Origin: Verrucomicrobiota bacterium | Lineage (GTDB): Bacteria; Verrucomicrobiota; Verrucomicrobiia; Chthoniobacterales; JAFAMB01 | DNA: 33,646 nucleotides | NCBI GenBank assembly: GCA_019243005.1 | Contig: JAFAUY010000423.1 | Location: 1 to 33,646, forward strand | Direction of reading: 5' to 3' | Shown here: positions 1 to 7,931 of the stretch, piece by piece | Position numbering within the stretch: position 1 is the first letter of the stretch | Layout: every line of letters starts with the position of its first letter | Program-made: the position numbers and the translations under genes | The notes under the pieces: generated by a model | Seen by the model: the letters and a program-made list of their open reading frames with translations, nothing else | The model's database searches: none | Told to the model about the DNA's origin: nothing

Positions 1-684
1 CTGAGTTGGGCGGCGGTGCCGGTGGCCTTGGCGGTGGGGGCCCTCATCGGGGTGGCCACCGGGGCGCTGGTGGCCTACGTGGGCCTGCCGCCCTTCATCG
101 TGACCTTGGGCACCTACACGGCCATCCGCGGGGCGGCCTACCTGGCGGCCAACGGCACCACCGTCATCAACAGCAAGATCGCCTTTGCCTGGATCGGCAA
201 CGGCTACGCCGGCCCCATCCCCTGGCTGGTGATCCTGGCGTTGGTGGTCATCGCGCTGAGCGCCTTCCTTTTGCACCAGACGGTCTTGGGGGTGCACATC
301 TACGCGGTGGGGGGCAACCCCCAGGCGGCGCGCCTGACGGGCATCCCGGTGGCCGGGGTGCTGTTGTTCGTCTACGGGGTCAGCGGGCTGTTGTCGGGGC
401 TGGGCGGGGTGATGAGCGCCAGCCGCTTGTACAGCGCCCAAGGCCAGTTGGGCATCGGCTACGAGTTGGACGCCATCGCGGCGGTGATTTTGGGGGGCAC
501 GAGCTTTTCGGGGGGCATCGGCACGGTGTTCGGGACCTTGGTGGGGGCGTTGATCATCGCGGTGCTCAACAACGGGCTGACGCTGATGAACGTGTCGTTC
601 TATTGGCAGTTGGTCATCAAAGGGGCGGTGATCATCCTGGCGGTGATGCTCGACAAACTGCGCACCCGCGGCCAGTCCACCTAA
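1..684 (+). CDS. Sugar ABC transporter permease, RbsC type (5' truncated)
   Basis: Membrane subunit of a ribose/xylose-class sugar importer (BPD_transp_2 family). The reading frame is open from the first base, so the N-terminal part lies outside the window; about 227 of the usual 320 or so residues are present. The hydrophobic segments are typical, and the C-terminal signature with GYELDAIAAVILGG followed by the GG-rich loop is the hallmark of this family. It resembles the permease at 12134-13150, which carries the equivalent GYELDAIAAVVIGG, so the window holds two paralogues on opposite strands. No downstream partner gene follows: a transposase fragment starts right after it. The substrate cannot be read from the sequence; an aldose or polyol is likely from the family. 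Confidence 0.9.
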   Translation: MSWAAVPVALAVGALIGVATGALVAYVGLPPFIVTLGTYTAIRGAAYLAANGTTVINSKIAFAWIGNGYAGPIPWLVILALVVIALSAFLLHQTVLGVHIYAVGGNPQAARLTGIPVAGVLLFVYGVSGLLSGLGGVMSASRLYSAQGQLGIGYELDAIAAVILGGTSFSGGIGTVFGTLVGALIIAVLNNGLTLMNVSFYWQLVIKGAVIILAVMLDKLRTRGQST

Positions 685-704
685 CCTGCCCCGTTCCCAA
701 ATCC

Positions 705-953
705 TTAGCGACTGGTTAGCAATCCAGGCTGTAGCAGCGGATTTCTCCCGCTATGCCGGAAAATTCCGCTGTTATGGCGAGACCCGATCTGAACTTCAGT
801 CTGGTTTTCAGCGAGACCGGGGCAATTTTCCAACCGTTCGGCGGCTTGGTGCACTTGCCGCCGAATCGTCCGAGTGCTCAAGGCTTGGCCGATGGGCAGC
901 ACCTCTTCCAACCACTCGAGGGCCAGCCCGTAAGAGGCTACACCGGCTTTCAA
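705..953 (-). pseudogene. ISKra4-family transposase fragment
   Basis: The minus-strand frame encodes about 82 residues. Their first half (SYGLALEWLEEVLP, then a short TIRRQVHQAAERLE stretch) resembles the region of ISKra4-family transposases around 'ASYGxAxxLLxEVLPxxxxxxxxTVRxHxxRVAxRxE'. Only this middle segment is present: there is no N-terminal zinc-finger region and no C-terminal DDE core. It is therefore a decayed fragment, probably silent. Its upstream edge merges with a dispersed repeat shared with positions near 25.9 and 32.8 kb. Identification is by recognition of the motif pattern, not by a search. Confidence 0.55.
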
Positions 954-982
954 CTTGGTTGAGCCGGTCTTTGCCCCCTGCC
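942..982 (+). repeat. Dispersed repeat, copy C (degenerate)
   Basis: The 14 bases at 957-970 (GGTTGAGCCGGTCT) are identical to 25918-25931. The wider block 942-965 matches the reverse complement of 25965-25988 at 20 of 24 positions. So this site resembles both arms of the copy near 25.9 kb, which suggests the unit is partly self-complementary. The stop codon of the SRPBCC gene (950-952, minus strand) lies inside it. Confidence 0.5.
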
Positions 983-1576
983 TCTCGCAAGGACAGCGGT
1001 ACTTACGGTAGCGGCAGTCTCGGATGAGATACCGGTTCCGCTTTTGGCTCCGGTTTGCCTCGGTCTCGCCTGGAGGGGCTCCGACGCACCGAGCCTGTAT
1101 TGAAGAGGAACGGCGGGTAAAGATTCCTGCGTTTCTACTTTGCGCTTAAGGCCGGCAAGGGTTTTCTCCGCAATATCGTGAAGGAAGAATCGTCCGGCCA
1201 CCCAATTCGCCACCGCCGGTCCGATGATTGGCCACTTCAGGTCAAGATGGTGGCTGATGCGGATGCGAACAAAGCCGCCGGGTAGTTCTTCGAAATCCCA
1301 GACGGCTCTCGTGCCACGTACGGCGTTGAGCGTCGATTTAAGATGGTGAAAGTGCAATTGCCGATTTTTCGTGTCTATTCGGAACTCCGAGAGCCACCGG
1401 ATCTTGATCCCCGACCTGACGCACGACGTTCTGACGAGCCCACCCGACGGCGTTTGCGAGACAAACCGGTTGTAGCGGTAATGAGGGAGAAACTCGGGCC
1501 AACGCGGCAAATTGGAAGCCACCGCGAAGGTCTTAACGAGCGGCGCCCGGATGGTAATCTCATGGGTGAGTTTCAT
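950..1576 (-). CDS. SRPBCC (START/COQ10-like) family protein
   Basis: Small helix-grip protein of the polyketide-cyclase/COQ10 START superfamily, which binds hydrophobic ligands in a central cavity. The family start is visible: an N-terminal beta strand (THEITIRAPLVKTFAVASN), then LPRWPEFLPHY, a middle block ending in GTRAVWDFEELPGGFVRIRI, and a C-terminal helix around residues 118-150. The domain ends near residue 150. The remaining 55 or so residues are low-complexity, and the last dozen are encoded by a dispersed repeat, so the native C terminus has probably been replaced by read-through into repeat sequence. The ATG at 1576 has no strong ribosome-binding site but begins exactly at the domain. 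The ligand is unknown. Confidence 0.7.
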   Translation of the reverse strand: MKLTHEITIRAPLVKTFAVASNLPRWPEFLPHYRYNRFVSQTPSGGLVRTSCVRSGIKIRWLSEFRIDTKNRQLHFHHLKSTLNAVRGTRAVWDFEELPGGFVRIRISHHLDLKWPIIGPAVANWVAGRFFLHDIAEKTLAGLKRKVETQESLPAVPLQYRLGASEPLQARPRQTGAKSGTGISSETAATVSTAVLARGRGQRPAQPS

Positions 1577-1668
1577 TTTCTAAATTGGCCAACCGAAGGC
1601 ACCACGGTACGTAATTTCCAGTGCGGCTGCCTAGTGACTAACAGAGGAACCTTCATTCCTTACGCCCT

Positions 1669-2215
1669 TTACACCAGGTAATAAGCCGCTTCTCTTACCT
1701 CAGCCTTATCCTCCCGGCTCAGGAGCCGGTAGGCGTCGCGCACGAACCGTTCGAGGTGCTCAACCGCCACCACGTCCGGGGTACGGGTGCGCCTTAAGCG
1801 CAAAACAATGTACTTTATGCCGGTGCGGATCGTCTCCTGCTTGATTTGTTCCAGGTAGCGATCCAACTCCGGCGCTGCACCAAAGAAGAGTTCGCCCTCA
1901 AGATCGTAGATTACCAGCGAATTCGAACGGGGCTCGCCGGGTTGGCGCTCGCGCACCACGCGTTCCGGCGTCACGATCAGTTCCCGAACCGCCAACTTGG
2001 CGACACGCGGGATGAACAACAGCCGACCAACCAAAGTGGGCAGCCACCGCAGAGGCGATGATCAGCGCCAACAGCATGTCCATTTGCGGCAGCCTGTATC
2101 GATTGATCACCCTCCTCAGGAGCAGCGCCGTCACGAGGGTGCCAGTGCCGAGACCGACGGCATAGAGATTGAAGGGGCCGCTTTGGGTGTTGTCGACTGA
2201 GCTGAAGGGTTCTGG
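1669..2215 (-). pseudogene. SulP-family anion permease with STAS domain, broken remnant
   Basis: Two pieces of one transporter gene are visible in different frames. Bases 2215 down to about 2040 encode a membrane-like stretch (GPFNLYAVGLGTGTLVTALL, then YRLPQMDMLLALIIASAVAA). The frame from 2034 down to 1669 encodes LLFIPRVAKLAVRELIV and then a STAS domain with the characteristic IYDLEGELFFGAAPELDRYL and YIVLRLRRTRTPDVVAVE. In intact SulP proteins several membrane helices lie between these parts. Here they meet over the same bases in two frames, so an out-of-frame internal deletion has fused them. The N-terminal helices are also absent. The STAS portion alone (121 residues from 2034) could still be translated. 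Sulfate is the usual substrate and a rhodanese gene is next door, but substrate is inferred. Confidence 0.65.
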
Positions 2216-2318
2216 ACGGAGGTAAAAACCTCTTGCGCAGCGCCGAGGCCAGCCAAAGATTTCCCGCGTCCGATTAGCCTTTGGTTTTTGCTGGTCTCGT
2301 CGCTACCCCCCATGGCGC

Positions 2319-2720
2319 CTACTTGCGCCGTTCCCGGCAAGGGTTCTGAAAACGCCGTGAGGTTTCCACCGTCCCACCCGATTCCAACCAGTTTCGTAGA
2401 CCGCCTTTTAGCGAGCGCACGTTATGATACCCCATTTTCAACAAGTTCTCGGCAGCTAACGCTCCCCGCTCTCCTCCGGAGCAGTAGACCACGATGGGGG
2501 TGGAAAGGTCGGGGATGAGGTGGTCGATTTTTTGCTCCAAAATGCCGCGACTCAGGGGCTTTGCGCCCTCAATGTGCCCTTTGGCGTATTCTTCGGCTTC
2601 CCGCACGTCGAGGATCACGGGCAAGGGTTTTGCCCGGGAGAGTTCTTGGGGGGTAATTTCTTCGATCCGGCTTCGCGCTTGCTCGGCGAGCTGCGCAAAT
2701 GCCGTGCTGCTGTTACTCAT
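2319..2720 (-). CDS. Rhodanese-like sulfurtransferase, single domain
   Basis: A 133-residue single-domain rhodanese. Such proteins carry sulfane sulfur as a cysteine persulfide and pass it to thiol acceptors in the cytoplasm. The motifs appear in order: ILDVREAEEYAKGHIEGA at about residues 36-53, and the active-site loop CSGGER starting at Cys80, then the C-terminal LKGGLRNWLESGG. The last ten residues beyond the domain are basic and probably not part of the fold. The ATG at 2720 is preceded by AGGGAGA about 12 bases upstream, an acceptable ribosome-binding site. Immediately upstream is a run of palindromes with -10-like sequences. The neighbouring SulP remnant suggests an older sulfur-metabolism locus. 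Confidence 0.9.
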   Translation of the reverse strand: MSNSSTAFAQLAEQARSRIEEITPQELSRAKPLPVILDVREAEEYAKGHIEGAKPLSRGILEQKIDHLIPDLSTPIVVYCSGGERGALAAENLLKMGYHNVRSLKGGLRNWLESGGTVETSRRFQNPCRERRK

Positions 2721-2764
2721 GACCGTTAAGTCTCCCTTTGTCAGTTTTAGGGCGCCCCAAAGTT

Positions 2765-2820
2765 GATCCCTTCCAAAGGATCACCCCGACGGGTATAATA
2801 CCCTACTTATCTAGTATACT
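2765..2820. promoter_or_regulatory. Palindromic promoter/operator region upstream of rhodanese gene
   Basis: Three symmetric elements are packed into 56 bases: GATCC/GGATC arms at 2765-2769 and 2777-2781, the perfect odd palindrome GGGTATAATACCC at 2791-2803, and AGTATACT at 2813-2820. The central palindrome contains TATAAT on the plus strand and TATTAT on the minus strand, both -10-like. GGGTAT/ATACCC half-sites recall operators of CsoR/CstR-type (DUF156) copper or persulfide sensors, which often control rhodaneses. That link is an inference: no such regulator gene is in the window, and no convincing -35 box pairs with either -10. Confidence 0.4.
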
Positions 2821-2856
2821 TTTCTGGAATGTCAAGCGCCTGACCAGTAAAAGGCG

Positions 2857-2949
2857 ATGCGGCCGAGTTCCTCAAAACCCGCTAAATCGATCGGCAACAA
2901 CGGCAGAAAAATCGCCTTCATCATCCTGCTAATCATCGTGGCATTGTGA
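2857..2949 (+). CDS. Possible 30-residue membrane peptide
   Basis: ATG at 2857 opens a 30-codon frame ending at TGA 2947-2949. The first half is polar and basic (MRPSSSKPAKS), and the end is a pure hydrophobic run (IAFIILLIIVAL), the shape of a single-helix membrane peptide. AAGG lies only two bases before the ATG, closer than a normal ribosome-binding site. The plus-strand TATAAT at 2794-2799 is about 60 bases upstream. There is no homology to claim, and a chance open frame of this length is common. Confidence 0.25.
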   Translation: MRPSSSKPAKSIGNNGRKIAFIILLIIVAL

Positions 2950-3321
2950 AGGTGATGTTGCATTTTCACTGCTCAGATCACTAAATGATATGGTGGCATG
3001 ATCCGGCCCCGCGTGAAGGAGATGGCCTTTGGCCCCAAGCTTTAACCGTTTAGACGACTTTCCACGGAGCGCACCGGAACCGGCCGGTGCATTACTGCCC
3101 CTCTGCGAGAGTTTTTCACGTTTTCTGACGATGAAAGCACCGTGGCGCGCGTCATCGGGGGATGATACCCCGACGTCAAGCAACTCTGCGGGAGATTTTA
3201 TCAAAATCGGTTCAATCACCCAAACCGATCGGCTGGCCAAATACAATCGCCTCCTCCAGATTGAGCACCAATACACGATGGAGTTTCAAGGCACCCCCCA
3301 CCCCGCCACGAAAGGATTATC
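2950..3321. other. Non-coding stretch before the lactate dehydrogenase gene
   Basis: I see no supported gene here. Open frames on both strands have no recognisable domains. The only functional element I can point to is the ribosome-binding site at the right edge, AAAGGA five to six bases before the ATG at 3322. No clear sigma70-type promoter was found. Confidence 0.5.
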
Positions 3322-4737
3322 ATGAGCCTGCCCGCCCCCATTGGGTCGATCACTCCCGCCGCCCGCGAGGCGGTGGTCGTCTCGCTGCAGCAATTGCTGG
3401 GCGACCGGTTATCGAGCGCGGCCGCCGTGCGCGAGCGGCACGGCAAGGACGCCTCTTACCACCCCTGCGTGCCGCCGGACGCGGTTGCTTTCCCGCACTC
3501 GACTCAGGAGGTAAGCGAAATCGTCAAGACCTGCGCGCGTCACCGCGTGCCGGTAGTCCCTTTTGGGGGCGGCACCTCGCTGGAGGGTCACGTCGCGGCC
3601 TTGCGCGGCGGGGTCTGCATTGATATGGCCCGGATGAACCGGATCTTGCGGGTCAATGCCGATGATCTCGACGCCACGGTCGAAGCGGGCGTTACCCTCC
3701 AGCAGTTCAATGAGCACCTGCGCGATGGCGGCCTGTTTTTCTCGGTCGATCCGGGGGCCGCCGCCCAGGCCACCTTGGGCGGGATGACGGCCACACGGGC
3801 GTCGGGCACCAACACCGTGCGTTACGGCACGATGCGCGAAAACGTGCTGGCGCTCACGGTGGTGTTGGCCGACGGGCGCATCATTCACACCGCCCGGCGC
3901 GCGCGCAAATCCTCCGCCGGCTACGACCTGACCCGGCTTTTTGTCGGCTCCGAGGGCACCCTTGGGGTGATTACCGAGGTGACGGTGCGGCTCTTCGGCG
4001 TGCCCGCGGCCATGTCGTCGGCAACCTGCTCCTTCCCGACCGTGGCGGCGGCGGTGCGGACGGCGATTCGCACCATCCAGGCCGGGGTGCCGGTGGCGCG
4101 CATGGAATTGGCGAACGCGGCCGTCATGGAGGCGGTCAAGCAGTATTCCAAGCTTGACCTGCCGGTCGCGCCGACGCTCTGGTTGGATTTCCATGGCACC
4201 AAGGCCGGGGTCGCCGAACAGGCGGAAGCGGTCCGCAAAATCGCTGCGGCGCAGGACGGCGCCGGCTTTTGCTGGACACCGGATCCCGAAGGCCGGCGCA
4301 GGATGTGGCAGGCCCGGTACGATGCGTTTTACGCCCTCCAGGCGCGCTACCCGGGCACGGAGATCTGGGTGACCGACGCCTGCGTGCCCATCTCGCGCCT
4401 GGCCGACTGCATCACGGAGACCGAGGAGGACCTCGCCGCCTCGGGGCTGCCGGCAGCGATCCTTGGCCATGTGGGCGACGGCAATTTCCACGTAACCATC
4501 CCGCTCCATCCGGCCGAGCCTCAGGAAGTTGCGGCGGTGGAGCGTCTCAACGGGCGCCTGGTCCGGCGCGCCCTGGCCCGGGAGGGCACTTGCACCGGCG
4601 AGCACGGCATCGGCTACGGCAAGGTGGAGTTCCTGGTCGCCGAGCACGGCGAAGAAGCGGTCAGCGTCATGCGCGCCCTCAAGTTGGCGCTCGACCCCGA
4701 TAACCTGATGAACCCGGGCAAGATCGTGCGGGCCTAA
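3322..4737 (+). CDS. FAD-linked D-lactate dehydrogenase (cytochrome type)/glycolate oxidase GlcD-like
   Basis: A 471-residue flavoprotein of the single-subunit D-2-hydroxyacid dehydrogenase family (yeast DLD1, human LDHD, GlcD), which oxidises D-lactate or related hydroxyacids and passes electrons to cytochrome or the respiratory chain. The PCMH-type FAD-binding domain fills roughly residues 45-225, with VPVVPFGGGTSLEGHV and GGMTATRASGTNTVRYGTM. The FAD-oxidase C-terminal domain follows, with GHVGDGNFHV and the family signature CTGEHGIGYGK at about residue 424. The AAAGGA ribosome-binding site supports ATG 3322. There is no GlcE or GlcF partner and no signal peptide, which favours a stand-alone cytoplasmic lactate dehydrogenase over the three-subunit glycolate oxidase. 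It is a single-gene unit, convergent with the haem-protein gene downstream. Confidence 0.9.
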   Translation: MSLPAPIGSITPAAREAVVVSLQQLLGDRLSSAAAVRERHGKDASYHPCVPPDAVAFPHSTQEVSEIVKTCARHRVPVVPFGGGTSLEGHVAALRGGVCIDMARMNRILRVNADDLDATVEAGVTLQQFNEHLRDGGLFFSVDPGAAAQATLGGMTATRASGTNTVRYGTMRENVLALTVVLADGRIIHTARRARKSSAGYDLTRLFVGSEGTLGVITEVTVRLFGVPAAMSSATCSFPTVAAAVRTAIRTIQAGVPVARMELANAAVMEAVKQYSKLDLPVAPTLWLDFHGTKAGVAEQAEAVRKIAAAQDGAGFCWTPDPEGRRRMWQARYDAFYALQARYPGTEIWVTDACVPISRLADCITETEEDLAASGLPAAILGHVGDGNFHVTIPLHPAEPQEVAAVERLNGRLVRRALAREGTCTGEHGIGYGKVEFLVAEHGEEAVSVMRALKLALDPDNLMNPGKIVRA

Positions 4738-4753
4738 GACGCTGCTTAGCGTC
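4738..4753. terminator. Small hairpin between convergent genes
   Basis: GACGCT and AGCGTC form a perfect 6-bp stem around a 4-base loop, starting just after the stop codon of the lactate dehydrogenase gene. No T-run follows on either strand, so this is at best a weak terminator. Confidence 0.25.
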
Positions 4754-4827
4754 GATGCAGCCATGTGCGCACGTTGGCCGTTAATCCGCTTCGCTGCGGT
4801 TTATTCAGGGCGTCTGCCCCGCCCCGG

Positions 4828-5769
4828 TCATACCGCTTGAAACGGGATCGAGTCATCCGGTTTGCGCCGGGGACGCGCGGCGATTGCCACCCCGAGATTT
4901 GCCACCAGCAGGATACACAGGAACGCACCCGCAAGCCACAGGGCGAGCCGCTGAAAGGTCGTCTGCGCCATTTGCAAGGGGATTGTCATCGGCACAGAAA
5001 CAATTTGCGCTCCGATGATTTCATTCATCTTCCAGCCGAAGCCATTATCCGGCCCGTAAAGCCGGAGCATGGCGGGAGGAGCCTTATCCGGGGTGCTATG
5101 GCACTCAAGGCAGCTTACGTTGGTAACCTTGATCGGCCGTGCCAGGAATAACGAGGTTCCGGTGGTGGAGGTGTCGCGCGTGTTGACGAATTCGTCGCGT
5201 GCCCGGCCGTTTCGAAAGAGGTTAACGACGTCCGCTTCCCAATCGGTCGCCCGATCGCGCGGGTTACTCGGGTTGAGCGTGGATTCTTTGTAAAAATAGT
5301 CGGGAAATTTCTCCCGAAGGTAGTTAAAACTCTCGGTCGCGGCAGAAGCAGTAACCGATTGCGGGTGAAAGTCGGTGTCGGCGAGTTCTTCCGGTTGCTC
5401 CTTCAACGACTGCAAGAAGGGTTGCTGTGCCTCCCATAGGCGCTGCTGACCGAGCATAAAATACTGCTTATCGCGGGCGCGGAGGTCTTTGGCAGCATTC
5501 GAATCGGGAGCGACGGACAGTAGTTCGATGGTTTTTCGAATCTGCGCGAGGGCCGCTTGCAACTTGAAACCTTGCTGCTGCAGGACCGGTGCGACCTGCT
5601 TGGTGGTGTACGTCCGGCTCGATAGCGACGCCTCCAGGATAAGCCGCGCGTTCTGGATGACTTCCTGGCGGGCATCATCTAACAACATTTTTCGCGTGAT
5701 GTAGGCGATGCACCCCAGACAAAGCGCCAGAACGGGAACGAAAATAAGGTTAAATTTGATGAGCTTCAT
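4828..5769 (-). CDS. Membrane-anchored DUF3365 (Tll0287-like) sensor protein with haem c motif
   Basis: A 313-residue protein with a helix near residues 5-25, a large exported region and a second helix at about 275-297, followed by a short basic cytoplasmic tail. The exported part ends in features of Tll0287-like/DUF3365 domains, usually found as haem-binding sensor modules: NLFRNGRARDEF, then CLECH at residues 220-224 (a CxxCH motif for covalent haem c), then the GFGWKMNEIIGAQIVSVP block. An extra helical segment (about 60-145) is inserted before the core. No output domain is present. Its ATG overlaps the stop codon of the upstream kinase gene by four bases (ATGA), so the two are translationally coupled. 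It probably senses a redox condition or small ligand outside the membrane and acts with the kinase; the partnership is inferred. Confidence 0.8.
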   Translation of the reverse strand: MKLIKFNLIFVPVLALCLGCIAYITRKMLLDDARQEVIQNARLILEASLSSRTYTTKQVAPVLQQQGFKLQAALAQIRKTIELLSVAPDSNAAKDLRARDKQYFMLGQQRLWEAQQPFLQSLKEQPEELADTDFHPQSVTASAATESFNYLREKFPDYFYKESTLNPSNPRDRATDWEADVVNLFRNGRARDEFVNTRDTSTTGTSLFLARPIKVTNVSCLECHSTPDKAPPAMLRLYGPDNGFGWKMNEIIGAQIVSVPMTIPLQMAQTTFQRLALWLAGAFLCILLVANLGVAIAARPRRKPDDSIPFQAV

Positions 5770-7763
5770 TCCGACTCTCCATTTGCAGCGATTACGCAGC
5801 GAAAACCGACGTCGTCGCTGCGGAGGTAAGGGTCGTAGCCCCGGCGCGCTGAAGAGAGCAGGTCATCAGCGCGCCACGTTGCCCAGGATCCTCCGCGGAG
5901 CGTGCGCCAAGTCAGCGTGCCGTTGAATTTGTCGAAGCACCATTCCCAGACGTTTCCACCCAGATTGTAAAGGCCGCGCTGGTCGGCTGCAAACGCCGAT
6001 ACGGGTCCCGTGCGCGGGAAAGGATCGTGAAATTCAGGGATGACGTTCCAATTCACCGGTGCACCCTCGCTCGATTCACTTCCGGCATAGTTTCTGGCGT
6101 CAACCGGAGGTGGAAACGTTCGTCCCCAGGGATAAACGCCTTTAACTTTCTCACTACGTTCCTCGGGCGTAGCCCCGCGCTCATTCGTGAGCCCGACGGC
6201 GATACTCCACTCGCGGTCGGTAGGCAACCGGTACCGGAAGGATGTGGCGAGCAGACCCGCACTCTGTTCAGTTTGGGTCAGCCAGGCGCAGAATTGGTTT
6301 GCATCTTCCCAACTCACACCCACCACCGGGTGCTCGGGTGTTTGTGCAAAACCGGGATTCTTCCAACTCATCTTATTCAGCTTGAAACCATCCCGGGAAA
6401 CGACGGAGGACATGCCCCCAACGGCGTCGTAGCCGGTTACTCTCACAAAAGCTTCAAAATCGTGCACTCGCGTCTGCCAAATCGCGATCTCGACCTTTCC
6501 AAGCGGCACGAAGCGCATACCCAAACTATTGACCCAAGGCCGACCGGCGGTGAACGCCGGTTGGCTGGTCGAGGTGGAAGAAGTTTTCGGTAAAGCGGAG
6601 GACATGGGTGTGCCGGCGCTGGTCTGAATCCTGGGTCGAGCGACAAAAAACCAGGCTGACAGGCCAGCCAGCAACAACCCACCGGCAACCACGCCGCTGA
6701 TGAGAAAGGAGCGGCGTTTTGACCGTGACCGGCGTGCCGACGGGGTTGCGGGCGAGGCGCCAGTCGATCCATCCCGAGGCGTACCAGTGGGGGGCGGTCC
6801 TCTGCGACCCTGGCTCGACGTACCGGGGGTCTGGGAGATCCCGAGCGGGCTCGTTTCGAGACGGCCACCGGCAGATCCTGACGGCAGGCTCGTCGTGTCC
6901 GCCGGGGTGTGGAGTTGCTCGAGGCATGACCTTAGCGCCGTGCGGAGTTGCGATGGCGTTTGGATTCGCTTGTCCCGGTCTTTCTCAAGCATTCCGCGCA
7001 GCAGGGAAACGACGCCCCCGGGCAGGATCGCCAAGCTGTCGAAGGGCGGCGATTTTTCGAGATGTTGCGCGATGACGCTCGCCGCCGATCCCACAAAGGG
7101 AGGCTCACCCGTAAGCATGTACCAGAGCGTGACCCCGAGGGAGTAAATGTCCGAACGAATGTCTTCCTGCTCATGCTCGAGTTGCTCGGGGCTGGCAAAA
7201 TGCGGTGTGCCGGCGAAGCCGTGGAGGGTGAGGGTCCCGCTGCCCGCTTCCCGAGCGGCGGATTTGGCCAGGCCAAAATCGATCACCTTCACGAGGATTT
7301 CGTCATCGCCTTCGCGCACCAGCATCAGGTTTGACGGCTTGATGTCTCGATGGACCAGGTGCTGCTTCTCCGCGGCAATCAGTGCACCTGCGACCTGCTG
7401 GGCAATCCCCAGAGCCAGCGGGCAATCGAGCGGTCCCGCACGTTTTACCAGCTCTTCGACCGTCTCACCTTCGATGAGCTCCATCGCATAGAAGTAGCTG
7501 CGGCCATGCCGGCCAAGATGAAAGACCGACGCCACGTTACGATGGCGCAGCCGGGCCGCCGCTCGGGCTTCCCTCAGAAACCTTTCGGCTGCAATCCTGT
7601 CCTCGAGAAGGCCGGTCGTGATCACCTTAAGCGCAACGTTGCACTGCAAATTTGTATCAAAAGCTTTGTAAGTGATCCCCATGCCACCGCGGCCCAATTC
7701 TGCGGGGGATCCATCCGGATTTCGCAGGATTTCGTAGTGCTCGAATTCTAAGGAGTCTGGCAT
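5766..7763 (-). CDS. Membrane Ser/Thr protein kinase with C-terminal FGE-sulfatase-like domain
   Basis: A 665-residue PknB/Hanks-type kinase. The glycine loop LGRGGMGITYKA is at residues 23-34, the ATP lysine in VALKVI is Lys46, HRDIKPSNLM starts at 138, DFG is 162-164, and GTPHFASPEQ is the activation-segment end. A proline/serine-rich linker leads to one membrane helix (about 352-374). The outer part, about 408-657, is a formylglycine-generating-enzyme/SUMF1-like domain with VGVSWEDANQFCAWL, YRLPTDREWS, GNVWEWC and LRGGSW. Such fusions usually use the domain for ligand binding rather than sulfatase activation. I chose ATG 7763, because GAGG precedes it by about ten bases and it begins the kinase domain; the frame opens further, to 7892, but that extension has no domain. 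It overlaps the downstream haem-sensor gene by four bases. Confidence 0.9.
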   Translation of the reverse strand: MPDSLEFEHYEILRNPDGSPAELGRGGMGITYKAFDTNLQCNVALKVITTGLLEDRIAAERFLREARAAARLRHRNVASVFHLGRHGRSYFYAMELIEGETVEELVKRAGPLDCPLALGIAQQVAGALIAAEKQHLVHRDIKPSNLMLVREGDDEILVKVIDFGLAKSAAREAGSGTLTLHGFAGTPHFASPEQLEHEQEDIRSDIYSLGVTLWYMLTGEPPFVGSAASVIAQHLEKSPPFDSLAILPGGVVSLLRGMLEKDRDKRIQTPSQLRTALRSCLEQLHTPADTTSLPSGSAGGRLETSPLGISQTPGTSSQGRRGPPPTGTPRDGSTGASPATPSARRSRSKRRSFLISGVVAGGLLLAGLSAWFFVARPRIQTSAGTPMSSALPKTSSTSTSQPAFTAGRPWVNSLGMRFVPLGKVEIAIWQTRVHDFEAFVRVTGYDAVGGMSSVVSRDGFKLNKMSWKNPGFAQTPEHPVVGVSWEDANQFCAWLTQTEQSAGLLATSFRYRLPTDREWSIAVGLTNERGATPEERSEKVKGVYPWGRTFPPPVDARNYAGSESSEGAPVNWNVIPEFHDPFPRTGPVSAFAADQRGLYNLGGNVWEWCFDKFNGTLTWRTLRGGSWATWRADDLLSSARRGYDPYLRSDDVGFRCVIAANGESE

Positions 7764-7931
7764 CGGGCGAACCTCAGAGGATACTCGAGAGATGTTACCT
7801 CGGGTCGAGCCGTTTGAGAATGGGGCGAATGACGGCAAAGTCAACGTTAATCCAGGCCAGCAAGCCCGCCGTTTACGGTGGGCCGATGACAAAACGCGGG
7901 GGGCGGCCTAGACCATCCAGCCTCGGGAATA

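Noticed and set aside
2929-3276. 115-residue minus-strand frame in the gap before the lactate dehydrogenase gene
   Set aside because: No domain, no start signal and mixed composition; treated as non-coding.
3409-4764. 451-residue antisense open frame opposite the lactate dehydrogenase gene
   Set aside because: It is rich in His, Arg, Gly and Asp without any domain, as expected for the complement of a GC-rich gene; the sense strand has all family motifs.
7764-7892. N-terminal 43-residue extension of the kinase
   Set aside because: No domain, no ribosome-binding site; GAGG supports the ATG at 7763.
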